Assembly: GCA_029216955.1 (NCBI GenBank) | Contig: JANAVB010002199.1 | Span: 17,908,053-17,972,052, forward strand | DNA: 64,000 nt | Origin: Iris pallida | Lineage: Eukaryota > Streptophyta > Magnoliopsida > Asparagales > Iridaceae | Direction of reading: 5' to 3' | Shown here: positions 11,103 to 22,883 of the stretch, one piece after another | Layout of the letters: every line of letters begins with the position of its first letter | Numbering within the stretch: the stretch's first letter is position 1 | Notes under the pieces: generated by a model | Seen by the model: only the letters and a program-made list of their open reading frames with translations | Databases searched by the model: none | What the model was told of the DNA's origin: nothing | Made by a program: the position numbers and the translations under genes

Positions 11103-14100
11103 TCAAGGTACAAATAGATAAGGGTATCGCTCGCGCATCTCATCCTCCCGTTCCCAGGTGGACTCTCCTGGAGAATGATGCCTCCATGCGACACGAACCA
11201 ATGGTATCGTCTGGTTCCTCAATGCCTTCTCCCGCCGATCCAGAATCTCAACAGGCTGCTCTGGATAACGAAGAGTAGGACCCACCTCGATCTCGGAATG
11301 ATCAAGTACATGGCTAGGATCTGCCACGTACCGTCTCAACTGCGACACGTGAAATACGTTGTGGACTCCAACCAATGCTGGTGGTAAGTCTAGCCTGTAA
11401 GACATGTCACCGACTCTCCCGCTGATAACGAAAGGGCCGATGAAACGCGGGCTAAGCTTTCCACCTCCACCAAAACGTATCGTGCCACGTGTCGGAGATA
11501 TCCTCAAGAATACCTGGTCTCCGACCTAATCACAAACAAGGTCTCAATTTAATTATGATAAACAAACATGATTAACAAAACACAACAAGACAACCTAATT
11601 CTAATCCTATCTCTAAACTGTACCTCAAACTCTAAAGGTCTGCGATGGCTGTCGGCCCAATGCCGATGTCTGTCCTGTGCCACGCGAAGCCGATCTCTGA
11701 TAAGCTTCACCTTCTCTGCTGCATCTACAACCATTTCAGGCCCCAATAATACTCGCTCCCCAACATCATCCCAAGACAAGGGTGTACGACATCTACGCCC
11801 GTACAGTGCCTCAAAAGGGGACATCTCGATGCTGGCCTGAAAGCTGTTGTTATATGCAAACTCTACTAAGTGCAGGTGGCTCTCCCAAGATCCTCCAAAG
11901 TCCAGGACACAAGTCCGCAACATGTCCTCCAGAGTCTGAATGGTCCGCTCTGACTGTCCGTCTGTCTGCGGGTGGTATGCGGTACTAAACTTGAGCTGAG
12001 TGCCCAAGCTAATATGCAAGCTCCTCCAGAAATGTGAAGTAAAACGGCTGTCCTGGTCCGATACAATGCTCACTGGAATCCCATGAAGTCTGACTATCTG
12101 CCTCATATACATCTCTGATAGCTTCTCGGTAGACAAACCCACTTTGAATGGCAAAAAGTGGGCCGATTTGGTCAACCTGTCGACGATGACCCAAATCGTA
12201 TCCTTTCCTCCTGGAGTACGCGACAATCCCGAAACAAAGTCCATCATGATGTGCTCCCACTTCCACTCCGGAATGGGCAATGGCTGCAACAGTCCTCCTG
12301 GCCTCTGTCTCTCTGCCTTGACCTGCTGGCAGATCAAACACCTGGCTACGAAGTGTGCTACCTCGCGCTTCATCCCACTCCACCATACATGCTCTCTCAG
12401 ATCCCTATACATCTTGTTGGCTCCCGGATATATCGAATACTGAGAACGGTGGGCCTCCTGCATAACCTGCTCCCGAAAGTCTCTACTGGGCACACACAGT
12501 CTGGAACCGTGTCTCAATGCGCCATCTCCTGCAAGAGTGAACTTATCGTCCGCAAATCCCTGTCTGACCTGCTCCCTGATGCATCGTAGAGAAACATCAT
12601 CGAACTGAGCCGACTTGATCCTATCAATCAAGTCCGACTGAATCTGGATGTCCCACATCTACATCTGCACTCCCGGCACAATCACCTCGATCCCAAGGCT
12701 CTCCAAGTCCGCTAATAAGTGACGATCCATCGTCAAGCACATAGCTGTCGGATATCTGCTCAACGTATCAGCAACTACGTTGGCCTTCCCTGGGTGATAC
12801 TGTAGAAGAATATCAAAGTCTTTTATCAGCTCCAGCCATCTACGCTGCCTCATGTTCAGCTCCTTCTGCGTAAACACGTATTTCAAGCTCTTGTGGTCTG
12901 TAAATATCTCCACGCGCTCTCCATACAAATAGTGTTTCCACAGCTTCAGAGCAAAGATAACTGCCGCCAACTCTAAATCATGGGTAGGGTAGTTCTTTTC
13001 ATGGGGCCGTAACTGCCTGGAAGCATAGGCAATCACCTTCCCATGCGGCTGCAAGACACAACCCAAACCCTTCCCCGAGGCGTCACTATAGATAGTGAAC
13101 CCGCCCGATCCTGATGGCAATGTCAGAATCGGGGCTGTCGTCAACCGCTTCTTCAACTCATCGAAAGCGGCCTGACACTCCTCTGACCAGAGAAACTCTG
13201 CGTCCTTCCGGGTCAGCCTAGACAACGGCTCTGCAACTCGGGAGAAATCCTGGACGAACCTCCTGTAGTAGCCTGCCAATCCCAGAAAGCTCCTGATCTC
13301 TGCTACTGACGTCGGCGCTGCCCAAGCCTCAACTGCTGATATCTTCCTTGGGTCGACTGAGATCCCATCTCCAGTCACTACATGACCCAGGAAGTCAACT
13401 CTATCAAGGAAGAACTCGCACTTCGAGAGCTTGCCGTAAAGCTGCTCCTGCCTGAGAGTCTCCAGGACCACTCTCAAGTGCTTCTCGTGCTCCTTCTCGG
13501 TCTTCGAGTACACCAGGATGTCGTCGATGAACACCACCACGAACTTATCTAAGTACTGGTGGAACACCTTGTTCATCAAGTTCATGAACACCGCCGGAGC
13601 ATTCGTCAACCCAAACGGCATCACCATAAACTCAAACTGGCCGTACCACGTCCTGAACGCCGTCTTCGGGATGTCCTCCCTCTTCACCTTTACCTGATGG
13701 TAGCCTAACCTCAGATCAATCTTCGAGAATACCCGAGCTCCGCTCAACTGATCGAAGAGATCGTCGATCCGCGGCAGTGGATATCTGTTCTTGATCGTCA
13801 GACTGTTGAGTGCCCTGTAGTCGATACACATACGTACCGACCCATCCTTCTTCGGTACAAAGAGTACCGGTGCACCCCAAGGTGAAGAACTAGAGCGGAT
13901 GAAGCCTTTGTCCTGCAACTCATCCACCTGTTTCTTCAATTCTACCAGCTCGCTGTTGTTCACCCGATAGACATGCTGAGAAATGGGTTCCGCACCTGGA
14001 ACCAAGTCTATCGAGAACTCAACGTCTCTGTCTGGTGGAAGCCCAGGCAATTCCTCTGGAAACACGTCCATGAACTCAGCAATCAATGGATGTGGAGCTG

Positions 14101-14852
14101 GCTGCTCCTCGACTGAAGCTCCACAGAAAACTCCGCAAGTCTGCTCTGCCTGCCGTCGGGAATATACAAACTCTGGCTCTCCTGGCGCTCTGAACAGAAC
14201 TCTACCCCCACGGCAATCTATGCTGGCATGGTGCATGCTCAACCAATTCATACCGAGTACAATATCGTAGTTCGGTAGTGGCATTACGAGCAAACACACA
14301 TCCAACTCTCGGCCTCCCAAAACTACTCTCCGTCCCTTACAAATATCACGAACGAGGATAATGCCACCCCCGGTCGTAATCTTGCAAGTCCTAGGCAACG
14401 ATTCAGATATAACATGATGTCGAATTGTAAAAGATACTGATACAAAGCTATGGAAAGCCCCAGAATCAAACAATGCATAAGCTGGAATAGAGTCGAGAAG
14501 AATAGAACCTGCTATCAGCTCTCCAGTAACCTCGGCATCCTCTGCTGCCATGGCGTAGGCTCGCCCCTGCTGTCCACCCCTGGCCTGATGCTGGTGCTGG
14601 GTGAACCTCTGCTGCTGAGTCGGCAAAGGTCCCTTCTGCTGCCCTGTCGGAGCCTTGGCTCCGCCTCCCTGAACTGGTCGTCCCGAAGACACGGGACACT
14701 CCCTCAGCTGGTGGTCTCCAGAACCACATAATAGACACCTGCCAAGCCTCTTTCTGCAGTCATTCCATCCATGACCCTGCTTCTTGCAGAAAGTGCAACT
14801 GACGACCTGCTGCCTGGGTGCCTGCTGCTGGTGCCTCGGCTGCTGCACCTGC
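11103..14852 (-). pseudogene. pol part of element B polyprotein (protease, RT, RNase H, integrase, chromodomain)
   Basis: Minus-strand coding DNA continues the gag at 29285-30371 across element C. In order it shows two CCHC knuckles ([14 protein letters not shown] and [14 protein letters not shown], about 14690-14800), an aspartic protease with FDSGA near 14450, and a reverse transcriptase with [10 protein letters not shown] near 13510. RNase H follows (YSDASGKG near 13090). The integrase has an H2C2 finger (about 12350-12440) and core motifs MDFVSG, SDQDSRF and HPQTDGQSER. The C-terminal part resembles a chromodomain (PLVRVAWRHH...STWERED, ending 11103). Two features break a simple reading: an in-frame TAG at 12659-12661 between RNase H and integrase, and a 98-base GT-AG segment at 11526-11623. 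The TAG is the only evident lesion apart from the C insertion, so the copy decayed recently. Confidence 0.85.
11526..11623 (-). other. Probable spliceosomal intron in element B pol (before the chromodomain)
   Basis: On the minus strand the frame runs ...EFE at 11624, then GTACAGTTTAGAG...TTTGTGATTAG for 98 AT-rich bases with stops, and resumes in frame as VGDQVFLRISP at 11525. Removing exactly this GT...AG segment restores the same reading that is continuous in element C ([14 protein letters not shown]). The length is not a multiple of three, so it cannot be read through. Confidence 0.7.
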
Positions 14853-16372
14853 TGTCACGCCCCGATTCCGTAGAATCGATAGTCGTCCCCCGGGCGTGAT
14901 GCCGTGCAAGCCTAAGTTGCGCTTGCACAAGGCATAGTCATAATTGTTATCCGAAACACAACAACAGCAAAATGCGCAGAGTAAATTGAACACACATTAT
15001 AGAGACAGAAACATAAGCTTTATTGATAATGAACATCATATTACAGACTCGATACAAAGGTACCGCGCGGGCTTCTTACAACTGACTCCAATACAAAGTA
15101 GACGTCGATGAGATAGCCATTACATACATTCATCCCTTGATTACAACCAAAATTACAAAACACCTGGGATGGTGGGAAGGCGCTCCATCTGTCTTCGATC
15201 TTCAACAGCGGAGTCTTCAAAAGAGTCGATCCAAGCTTCAATGCACGGACGAAGCTTCAAAACACACGAGCGTTGCCTCCCTTTACGTAGCACGCCTTTC
15301 CAGATCTATCGCACCTGTATAGAGAGCGAGGATCAGTACAATCAACATGTACTGGCGAGTGGCTAATTAATTTCCAGGCTCTCATTTGGTTCAAGAATTT
15401 GATAAAATCATACAACTTGCTTTTAGTGGTCTTTCTAACCATCCTGGGTATTTTCATAAGAAGCATTAAGTTATACCAAGGTTTCTTCCGGCGGAGCGCG
15501 CCGTGCGACATAAAACTTACCATGTTAGCTGATAGCAATTTATATCAAGTGTTTGTTATGGGATTGGCCTAACCAGCCGCCTACAACCAGTTTCTTCCTA
15601 GGCCGAGACGGTCCCGTGGCCCCGGAATTCCGCTCGAAGAAACCACCCCTTGTCGACAAGTTGTCCAAGTTCATAGGGTTAACATGGAGTGTTTTAAGAT
15701 ACCGTTGGGGCTTGTTATGTGATCAATTCATTCACTTGGTTGTTTTGCAGGCATGAATTTATTTCTATCTCTTTTCAACACAACGCATTTGTTATTCACT
15801 TCTAACACACAAGACTTGTTTTCTGCAAGCGAATCATTAAATCTTAGTAACATTACCCGAGTTCTCATTTGAAATAGAGGGTCGAGACGAAGGGGGTCAG
15901 CCACTCACCTTGAGTTTTTGCTTGAGCGAGGGACTTGTTGGCTGCGCTAGACGTCGCCTACGCGATCACCTGAAATCGCACAAGCAACCGATTAGAACAC
16001 TGTATTATGCAAGAGTTCGATAGAAAATGCGAGCTCGAATGTAAACCATGAAAACCATCGAAAACATTCACGAAAACGCATTCGGAAAACCAAAGCCAAA
16101 ACCAATGCAAGCGGCGTGAAAAGCAGAGCAACGGGAGGTCTCTCCCGACTCAGCCGCAAAGTCAATCCTCGAGACGCAACCCGCTGAATATGGGACTTGG
16201 TTCCGAAGAAGCCATTCCATAACGTGGAATGGATCTTAATTCAACCGTTCCCGTTCGATCGATTCGATCGATCCCGACCTATCGGTCCCGACCGAGTCGA
16301 TAGCGACAGTGTTCCTTTCTCGCGCACCCCGTGGACGGACAACGGGGCACGATGTAGGGACGGGGCACTACA
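14853..16372 (-). repeat. Element C LTR copy 1 (left, 3' LTR)
   Basis: This 1520-bp LTR ends on TG...CA. In minus sense it starts TGTAGTGCCCC and ends GGGGCGTGACA. A minus-strand AATAAA polyadenylation signal lies near 15019-15024, which places the R-U5 junction close to 15000. The U3 holds a perfect hairpin, CCATTCCA-TAACG-TGGAATGG, near 16211-16231 and nested TCGATCGAT palindromes near 16255-16275. Confidence 0.95.
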
Positions 16373-16427
16373 CCATAACCAACTAAAAATAAGTTTCGTC
16401 CTCGAAACTTAAGAACAGAACCTACCT

Positions 16428-19400
16428 CTATGAAAACAATGAAGGGAACTTTTCCTTCATCTCAGACTCGAGTTCCCATGTCGACTCTTCTGCCGCATGG
16501 TTCCTCCAAAGTACGCGAACGAGAGGGATCGTCCGATTCCGCAGCAGCTTATCCTTGCGTTCTAAGATTTGAACTGGCACTTCGACGTAGGATAAGTCGG
16601 ACTTTAGCTCCAGCTGGCCAAAATCCACCACGTGGCTAGGGTCGTGCACGTACTTCCGCAGCTGGGAGACGTGGGAGACGTTGTGCACACCTTCGAGCGC
16701 CGGCGGTAGGGCAATTTTATAGGCCACTGGGGCGACCCGCTCAAGTATTTCGAACGGCCCAACAAATCTCGGACTCAGCTTCCCCTTCACGCCGAACCGA
16801 GTAACTCCTCGCATAGGCGACACCTTCAGGAACACATGGTCGCCCACCTGGAACTCAAGCGGTCTTCGATGGGTGTCGGCGTAGCTCTTTTGCCGACTCT
16901 GTGCAATCTTCAGTCTTTCCCGAATGAGCTTGACCTTCTTCACGGTCTGTTCCACCAGTTCTGGGCCGAGTATCTGCCGTTCCCCGACTTCATCCCAACA
17001 AATGGGCGATCTGCACTTCCGGCCGTACAAAGCTTCATACGGCGCCATTTGGATGCTGGACTGGTAGCTATTGTTATATGCAAATTCCGCCAACGGTAAG
17101 TGGACGTCCCAGCTTGATTTGAAGTCGATTGCGCAGAGCCGTAGCATGTCTTCGAGAATCTGATTAACGCGCTCCGTTTGGCCGTCGGTCTGTGGATGGT
17201 AAGCTGAACTAAACTGCAACTTGGTACCCAGCGCCGACTGAAGGCTACTCCAGAATCGCGACATGAACCGTGAATCCCGATCAGAGACGATGGATACTGG
17301 AACTCCGTGCAGCCGTACGATCTCGTCAAGATAAATCTGCGCCAGTCGATCAACGCTCCAAGTAACTTTAATGGCAATGAAGTGCGCTGACTTGGTTAAT
17401 CGATCGACGATGACCCAGATGGCGTCGCTCCCCCGTGGTGTCTTCGGCAGGCCAACAATAAAGTCCATCGTGACATGATCCCATTTCCACTCTGGGATGG
17501 CAAGGTTCTGCATCTCCCCGCCCGGTCGCTGATGCTCAGCTTTCACCTGCTGACAGGCCATGCATTGTGACACGAAGAGCGCCACATCTCTCTTCATCCC
17601 GTGCCACCAGAAAGTCGTGCGGAGGTCCTTGTACATCTTGGTACTGCCTGGATGCAAGGTATATTTCGCGTGATGCGCCTCCGACATTATTTCCTTTCGC
17701 AGTTCTGAATCATCCGGAACGCATAGTCGGCCATTCATTCTCAGCACGCCGGTGTTGTCTTCCGCAAAGTCGGTCGCACTACCTGTTGAAATTCGCTCGC
17801 GCATTTTCTTCAGGTACGGATCATCCTTCTGAGCGGTCTTGATCTTTTCCAGCAAACTCGGCTCTAACTGCAGCTGCGCCAACCGTATATCCCTGAATCG
17901 AACCCGGAGATCGATGCCCATTTCTTCTAAATCTCGTAGTAGTCTGCGGTTGATGGAGAGCGAGGCAAGATATTTCCGACTCAGAGCATCCGCCACCACA
18001 TTTCCCTTGCCCGGAGTGTAGTCGATCGTCAAGTCATAGTCTTTAATCAGTTCGAGCCAGCGCCGTTGTCGCAAGTTCAACTCCTTCTGAGTGAAGAGAT
18101 ACTTGAGGCTCTTGTGGTCGGTATAGATCGCGCACGCCACACCATATAGATAGTGACGCCACAATTTCAACGCGAACACAATTGCCGCTAACTCCAAGTC
18201 GTGCGTAGGATAGTTCTTCTCGTGCGGCTTCAATTGTCTCGAGGCGAAGGATATCACCTTGTTCCGCTGCATGAGCACACATCCCAAGCCCTGACCTGAA
18301 GCATCGCTGAATATCTGGAAACCCTCTGGCCCATCCGGAAGCGCGAGTATAGGTGCCGAAATCAATCGCCGTTTTAGCTCCTGGAATGAAGCTTCACAGT
18401 CATCCGACCACTCATACGCGACTCCCTTTTGAGTGAGGCGAGTCAATGGCGATGCAATCTTCGCGAAGTCTTTCACGAAGCGTCGATAGTATCCCGCCAA
18501 ACCAAGAAAGCTTCGAATCTCACTAGCAGACGCAGGCCGCCTCCAATCAGCAACGGCTTCCACCTTCTTCGGATCGACTGCAATACCTTCGGACGAAATG
18601 ATGTGACCCAGAAAGGATACGCTGCTGAGCCAAAATTCGCACTTACTCTGCTTTGCATACAACTCATGTTCTCGAAGTGTCTGGAGCACGGCCCGTAGAT
18701 GTTCTGCATGCTGCGCCCTGTCTTTCGAGTAGACGAGAATATCGTCAATAAAGACTACCACAAATTTATCAAGGAAAGGTCGAAATACCCGATTCATCAG
18801 ATCCATAAAGGCGGCAGGGGCGTTCGTCAGGCCGAATGGCATCACCAGGAACTCGTAGTGGCCGTAACGAGTGCGAAAGGCGGACTTTTGCACGTCGTCT
18901 GACTTGATCTTGAGTTGATGATAACCTGAGCGGAGATCAATCTTCGAAAATACCGAGGCGCCTTGCAGTTGATCGAATAAGTCGTCTATGCGGGGCAATG
19001 GGTACTTGTTCCGGATGGTGGCTTTGTTCAGCTCCCGGTAATCGACGCACAGACGCATGGACCCATCCTTCTTCTTCACGAACAATACGGGCGCTCCCCA
19101 CGGTGAAACACTAGGCCGAATAAACCCTTTATCGAGTAACTCTTGTAGCTGGACCTTGAGTTCCTTCAGCTCGGCGGGAGCCATTCTGTACGGGGCCTTT
19201 GAAATCGGTCGAGTATCGGGGAATGTATCGATGCTGAACTCGATCTCTCGGTCGGGGGGCATGCCGGGTAGCTCGTCCGGGAACACATCGGGGAATTCTG
19301 CCACAACGTCGGTCTGACCTACGTTTGCACCTTCCTGTCGCATGTCTCGGACGGACGCCAAGTAGCCTTCGCACCCAGAATGCAGCATCCTCCGAGCAGA

Positions 19401-21143
19401 GATTGCCGAGATCAACATGCAGGTCGACGACGCCTCACCACACGAAAAGCAGAATTCAGGCACCCCTGGTATGCGGAAAGTGACCGTCTTCTTGGCACAA
19501 TCTATGGTTGCGTTGCACGGCCCGAGCCAATCCATCCCCAGAATGATATCGAAGTCATTCATGTCTAGGACCATCACGTCCAGACCGATCTTTTGACCGC
19601 CGATACAGATAATCCCGTCGGTGCAGGCTGAATTAGTGAGTATTGGTGTGCCCGAAGGTGTGCTCACGCTAAGGTCGAGGTCTAATGATACTAACGGAAA
19701 TTTGTGCTTGGCGGCAAAGTCCGCCGCTATGAAACTATGTGAAGCACCTGAATCAAATAATACGCGAGCAGGCACATTATTAAAACTAAGTATACCTGTC
19801 ACGACCGTGTCTGAGGCAAGCGCTTCGTCACGAGTCATGGCGTAGACGCGGCCCTGGGCATTGGGGCGACGGTCTTGACCATTTTGCGGTGCAGGTTGAT
19901 GGGCTCGAGGCGCTGGGACTTGATTCCCTGGACGGTGCTGCTGGGGCGCCATTGGACGATGTTGTTGGGGCGCCGTTGGGTTCGGCCTTTTGATTGGACA
20001 CTCAGCACGTCGGTGGCCCCTCTTGCCACAGTTCCAGCACCCATCCTCTGGCATTGGACAGTAGTCAATCGTGTGACCGTGACGATGACATCGGTTGCAA
20101 TATCGTGTGTCACGCCCTTGATATCCACCTTGGGGCCCGTTGTTCGGACGCTTGGTCACGTTGTTTCCTCCCGCGTGGCTAGGGCGTTTGTGATTGTAGG
20201 TATGCACAGCGCCGGCAGCACTTGGAGGGTATTGGCTTTCAAGGCGGAGGGCGTGGTTGAGAGACTCCCCCATCGTTTGGTATTTGGGAACAGACACATG
20301 GGCGGCGATAGATGGTCGTAGGCCCACTTCGAACCGTCGTGCACGACTCGCCAGGGAAGGCAGGTATTGTCCAGCAAACTTGGCTAACTTGTTGAACTCT
20401 GCTGCATACTGCCGCACCGTCATATTCCCTTGCCTTAGCTGCATAAATTCATTCTCCTTCTCCTGTCGAATAGCATCGGGAAGGTACTCGATCTCGAACG
20501 CCTCTCGGAAGGTGGCCCAAGATATTGTCGCTGTCTCGTCGTCGCGTCTGATTGCTCGCTTTTGCACGGCCCACCAGTCGTGCGCGTTCAATCGAAGTAG
20601 AAGTTGAGCGCATGCGACTTTCTTGGACTCATCGACACCCAGAAGCTCGAACCGGTCCTCTAACTCCTCCAGCCAATCGATCGCCAACGAAGGGTCTTCA
20701 GTACCGCAAAAGGAAGTACGGAAGCTCTTTGTGAATTTTGACACGTCGAAGTTGGAACTTCTCGGTGCCGCAGGCATAAGCTCGGGTACCTCCGGTTCGA
20801 TTTCACTTTGTCTGGCCGCAGGCTCGGTCACGGCAGGAGTGGTCGCGGAGTTGTTGTTGTTGGCCACCACTGTCTGAACAATTTGCTGAAGAGTATCAAG
20901 CTGCTTCTGCTGCAACTTGAATTGTGCATCGAATCGGGCCTCGAACTGGGTCTGGCGTGCCTCTACCTCCCGTCGATGTGCCTCCGCCTCCCGTCGATGT
21001 TGCTCATTCAGGCGTTGATTCTCCAGAGCTTGTTGTTGTTGCGCTTCCAGCATGCGCAACATCCGTCCCATGGCATCGTTTGAGGGTCCGGGCCTCGAGC
21101 TACTCGAGCCGCTCGAAGCACTTTCTTCGTTCGCCACATTCAC
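16428..21143 (-). CDS. Element C gag-pol polyprotein, copy 1 (1571 aa, intact)
   Basis: One uninterrupted frame runs from ATG 21143 ([11 protein letters not shown]) to the stop at 16428. An N-terminal Gln/Glu/Arg coiled-coil (about 25-95) precedes the gag domain (about 150-270), then CCHC knuckles near 348-361 ([14 protein letters not shown]) and 367-380 ([14 protein letters not shown]). Protease is at about 460 (FDSGAS), reverse transcriptase at about 640-830 with FIDD near 797, and RNase H at about 940 (FSDASGQG). The integrase H2C2 finger is at about 1154-1200 and its D, D, E core near 1225, 1285 and 1322. A chromodomain-like tail ([10 protein letters not shown]...STWELES) closes the protein. 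All catalytic residues I can check are present. It would drive reverse transcription and integration of the element. Compared with copy 2 it keeps the usual residues at the five differing sites, so it looks the more functional. Confidence 0.95.
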   Translation of the reverse strand: MNVANEESASSGSSSSRPGPSNDAMGRMLRMLEAQQQQALENQRLNEQHRREAEAHRREVEARQTQFEARFDAQFKLQQKQLDTLQQIVQTVVANNNNSATTPAVTEPAARQSEIEPEVPELMPAAPRSSNFDVSKFTKSFRTSFCGTEDPSLAIDWLEELEDRFELLGVDESKKVACAQLLLRLNAHDWWAVQKRAIRRDDETATISWATFREAFEIEYLPDAIRQEKENEFMQLRQGNMTVRQYAAEFNKLAKFAGQYLPSLASRARRFEVGLRPSIAAHVSVPKYQTMGESLNHALRLESQYPPSAAGAVHTYNHKRPSHAGGNNVTKRPNNGPQGGYQGRDTRYCNRCHRHGHTIDYCPMPEDGCWNCGKRGHRRAECPIKRPNPTAPQQHRPMAPQQHRPGNQVPAPRAHQPAPQNGQDRRPNAQGRVYAMTRDEALASDTVVTGILSFNNVPARVLFDSGASHSFIAADFAAKHKFPLVSLDLDLSVSTPSGTPILTNSACTDGIICIGGQKIGLDVMVLDMNDFDIILGMDWLGPCNATIDCAKKTVTFRIPGVPEFCFSCGEASSTCMLISAISARRMLHSGCEGYLASVRDMRQEGANVGQTDVVAEFPDVFPDELPGMPPDREIEFSIDTFPDTRPISKAPYRMAPAELKELKVQLQELLDKGFIRPSVSPWGAPVLFVKKKDGSMRLCVDYRELNKATIRNKYPLPRIDDLFDQLQGASVFSKIDLRSGYHQLKIKSDDVQKSAFRTRYGHYEFLVMPFGLTNAPAAFMDLMNRVFRPFLDKFVVVFIDDILVYSKDRAQHAEHLRAVLQTLREHELYAKQSKCEFWLSSVSFLGHIISSEGIAVDPKKVEAVADWRRPASASEIRSFLGLAGYYRRFVKDFAKIASPLTRLTQKGVAYEWSDDCEASFQELKRRLISAPILALPDGPEGFQIFSDASGQGLGCVLMQRNKVISFASRQLKPHEKNYPTHDLELAAIVFALKLWRHYLYGVACAIYTDHKSLKYLFTQKELNLRQRRWLELIKDYDLTIDYTPGKGNVVADALSRKYLASLSINRRLLRDLEEMGIDLRVRFRDIRLAQLQLEPSLLEKIKTAQKDDPYLKKMRERISTGSATDFAEDNTGVLRMNGRLCVPDDSELRKEIMSEAHHAKYTLHPGSTKMYKDLRTTFWWHGMKRDVALFVSQCMACQQVKAEHQRPGGEMQNLAIPEWKWDHVTMDFIVGLPKTPRGSDAIWVIVDRLTKSAHFIAIKVTWSVDRLAQIYLDEIVRLHGVPVSIVSDRDSRFMSRFWSSLQSALGTKLQFSSAYHPQTDGQTERVNQILEDMLRLCAIDFKSSWDVHLPLAEFAYNNSYQSSIQMAPYEALYGRKCRSPICWDEVGERQILGPELVEQTVKKVKLIRERLKIAQSRQKSYADTHRRPLEFQVGDHVFLKVSPMRGVTRFGVKGKLSPRFVGPFEILERVAPVAYKIALPPALEGVHNVSHVSQLRKYVHDPSHVVDFGQLELKSDLSYVEVPVQILERKDKLLRNRTIPLVRVLWRNHAAEESTWELESEMKEKFPSLFS

Positions 21144-21293
21144 CGTCGCACCTTCTGGGATTTTGAAGGTAAAAATGCATTAGTAACCAAACTTATTACG
21201 GACTCCCTTGTATGGAACGACGTATCTCATCGACACGAGACCAACGATTTGAGACTGAAAACTCGACACTAGAGGCCAAGGACGTAAAGCCGT

Positions 21294-21305
21294 GCTCTGA
21301 TACCA
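21294..21305 (-). other. Primer binding site (tRNA-Met type), element C copy 1
   Basis: Minus-strand TGGTATCAGAGC, the complement of the plant initiator tRNA-Met 3' end, starts three bases after the end of the middle LTR. This is the standard primer site of Ty3/gypsy chromoviruses. Confidence 0.9.
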
Positions 21306-21308
21306 ATA

Positions 21309-22828
21309 TGTCACGCCCCGATTCCGTAGAATCGATAGTCGTCCCCCGGGCGTGATGCCGTGCAAGCCTAAGTTGCGCTTGCACAAGGCATAGTCATAAT
21401 TGTTATCCGAAACACAACAACAGCAAAATGCGCAGAGTAAATTGAACACACATTATAGAGACAGAAACATAAGCTTTATTGATAATGAACATCATATTAC
21501 AGACTCGATACAAAGGTACCGCGCGGGCTTCTTACAACTGACTCCAATACAAAGTAGACGTCGATGAGATAGCCATTACATACATTCATCCCTTGATTAC
21601 AACCAAAATTACAAAACACCTGGGATGGTGGGAAGGCGCTCCATCTGTCTTCGATCTTCAACAGCGGAGTCTTCAAAAGAGTCGATCCAAGCTTCAATGC
21701 ACGGACGAAGCTTCAAAACACACGAGCGTTGCCTCCCTTTACGTAGCACGCCTTTCCAGATCTATCGCACCTGTATAGAGAGCGAGGATCAGTACAATCA
21801 ACATGTACTGGCGAGTGGCTAATTAATTTCCAGGCTCTCATTTGGTTCAAGAATTTGATAAAATCATACAACTTGCTTTTAGTGGTCTTTCTAACCATCC
21901 TGGGTATTTTCATAAGAAGCATTAAGTTATACCAAGGTTTCTTCCGGCGGAACGCGCCGTGCGACATAAAACTTACCATGTTAGCTGATAGCAATTTATA
22001 TCAAGTGTTTGTTATGGGATTGGCCTAACCAGCCGCCTACAACCAGTTTCTTCCTAGGCCGAGACGGTCCCGTGGCCCCGGAATTCCGCTCGAAGAAACC
22101 ACCCCTTGTCGACAAGTTGTCCAAGTTCATAGGGTTAACATGGAGTGTTTTAAGATACCGTTGGGGCTTGTTATGTGATCAATTCATTCACTTGGTTGTT
22201 TTGCAGGCATGAATTTATTTCTATCTCTTTTCAACACAACGCATTTGTTATTCACTTCTAACACACAAGACTTGTTTTCTGCAAGCGAATCATTAAATCT
22301 TAGTAACATTACCCGAGTTCTCATTTGAAATAGAGGGTCGAGACGAAGGGGGTCAGCCACTCACCTTGAGTTTTTGCTTGAGCGAGGGACTTGTTGGCTG
22401 CGCTAGACGTCGCCTACGCGATCACCTGAAATCGCACAAGCAACCGATTAGAACACTGTATTATGCAAGAGTTCGATAGAAAATGCGAGCTCGAATGTAA
22501 ACCATGAAAACCATCGAAAACATTCACGAAAACGCATTCGGAAAACCAAAGCCAAAACCAATGCAAGCGGCGTGAAAAGCAGAGCAACGGGAGGTCTCTC
22601 CCGACTCAGCCGCAAAGTCAATCCTCGAGACGCAACCCGCTGAATATGGGACTTGGTTCCGAAGAAGCCATTCCATAACGTGGAATGGATCTTAATTCAA
22701 CCGTTCCCGTTCGATCGATTCGATCGATCCCGACCTATCGGTCCCGACCGAGTCGATAGCGACAGTGTTCCTTTCTCGCGCACCCCGTGGACGGACAACG
22801 GGGCACGATGTAGGGACGGGGCACTACA
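21309..22828 (-). repeat. Element C LTR copy 2 (middle, shared by both internal regions)
   Basis: This is the same 1520-bp LTR as at 14853 and 27765. It acts as 5' LTR for copy 1 and 3' LTR for copy 2. The only difference I noticed from copy 1 is G to A near 21955. The flanking sequences are internal element sequence on both sides, with no target duplication, so this LTR was not inserted separately. Confidence 0.95.
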
Positions 22829-22883
22829 CCATAACCAACTAAAAATAAGTTTCGTCCTCGAAACTTAAGAACAGAACCTACCT

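Noticed and set aside
21309..22828. Two independent element C insertions side by side
   Set aside because: The middle LTR is single, the period is exact and no target duplication lies between the units, so one tandem structure fits better.
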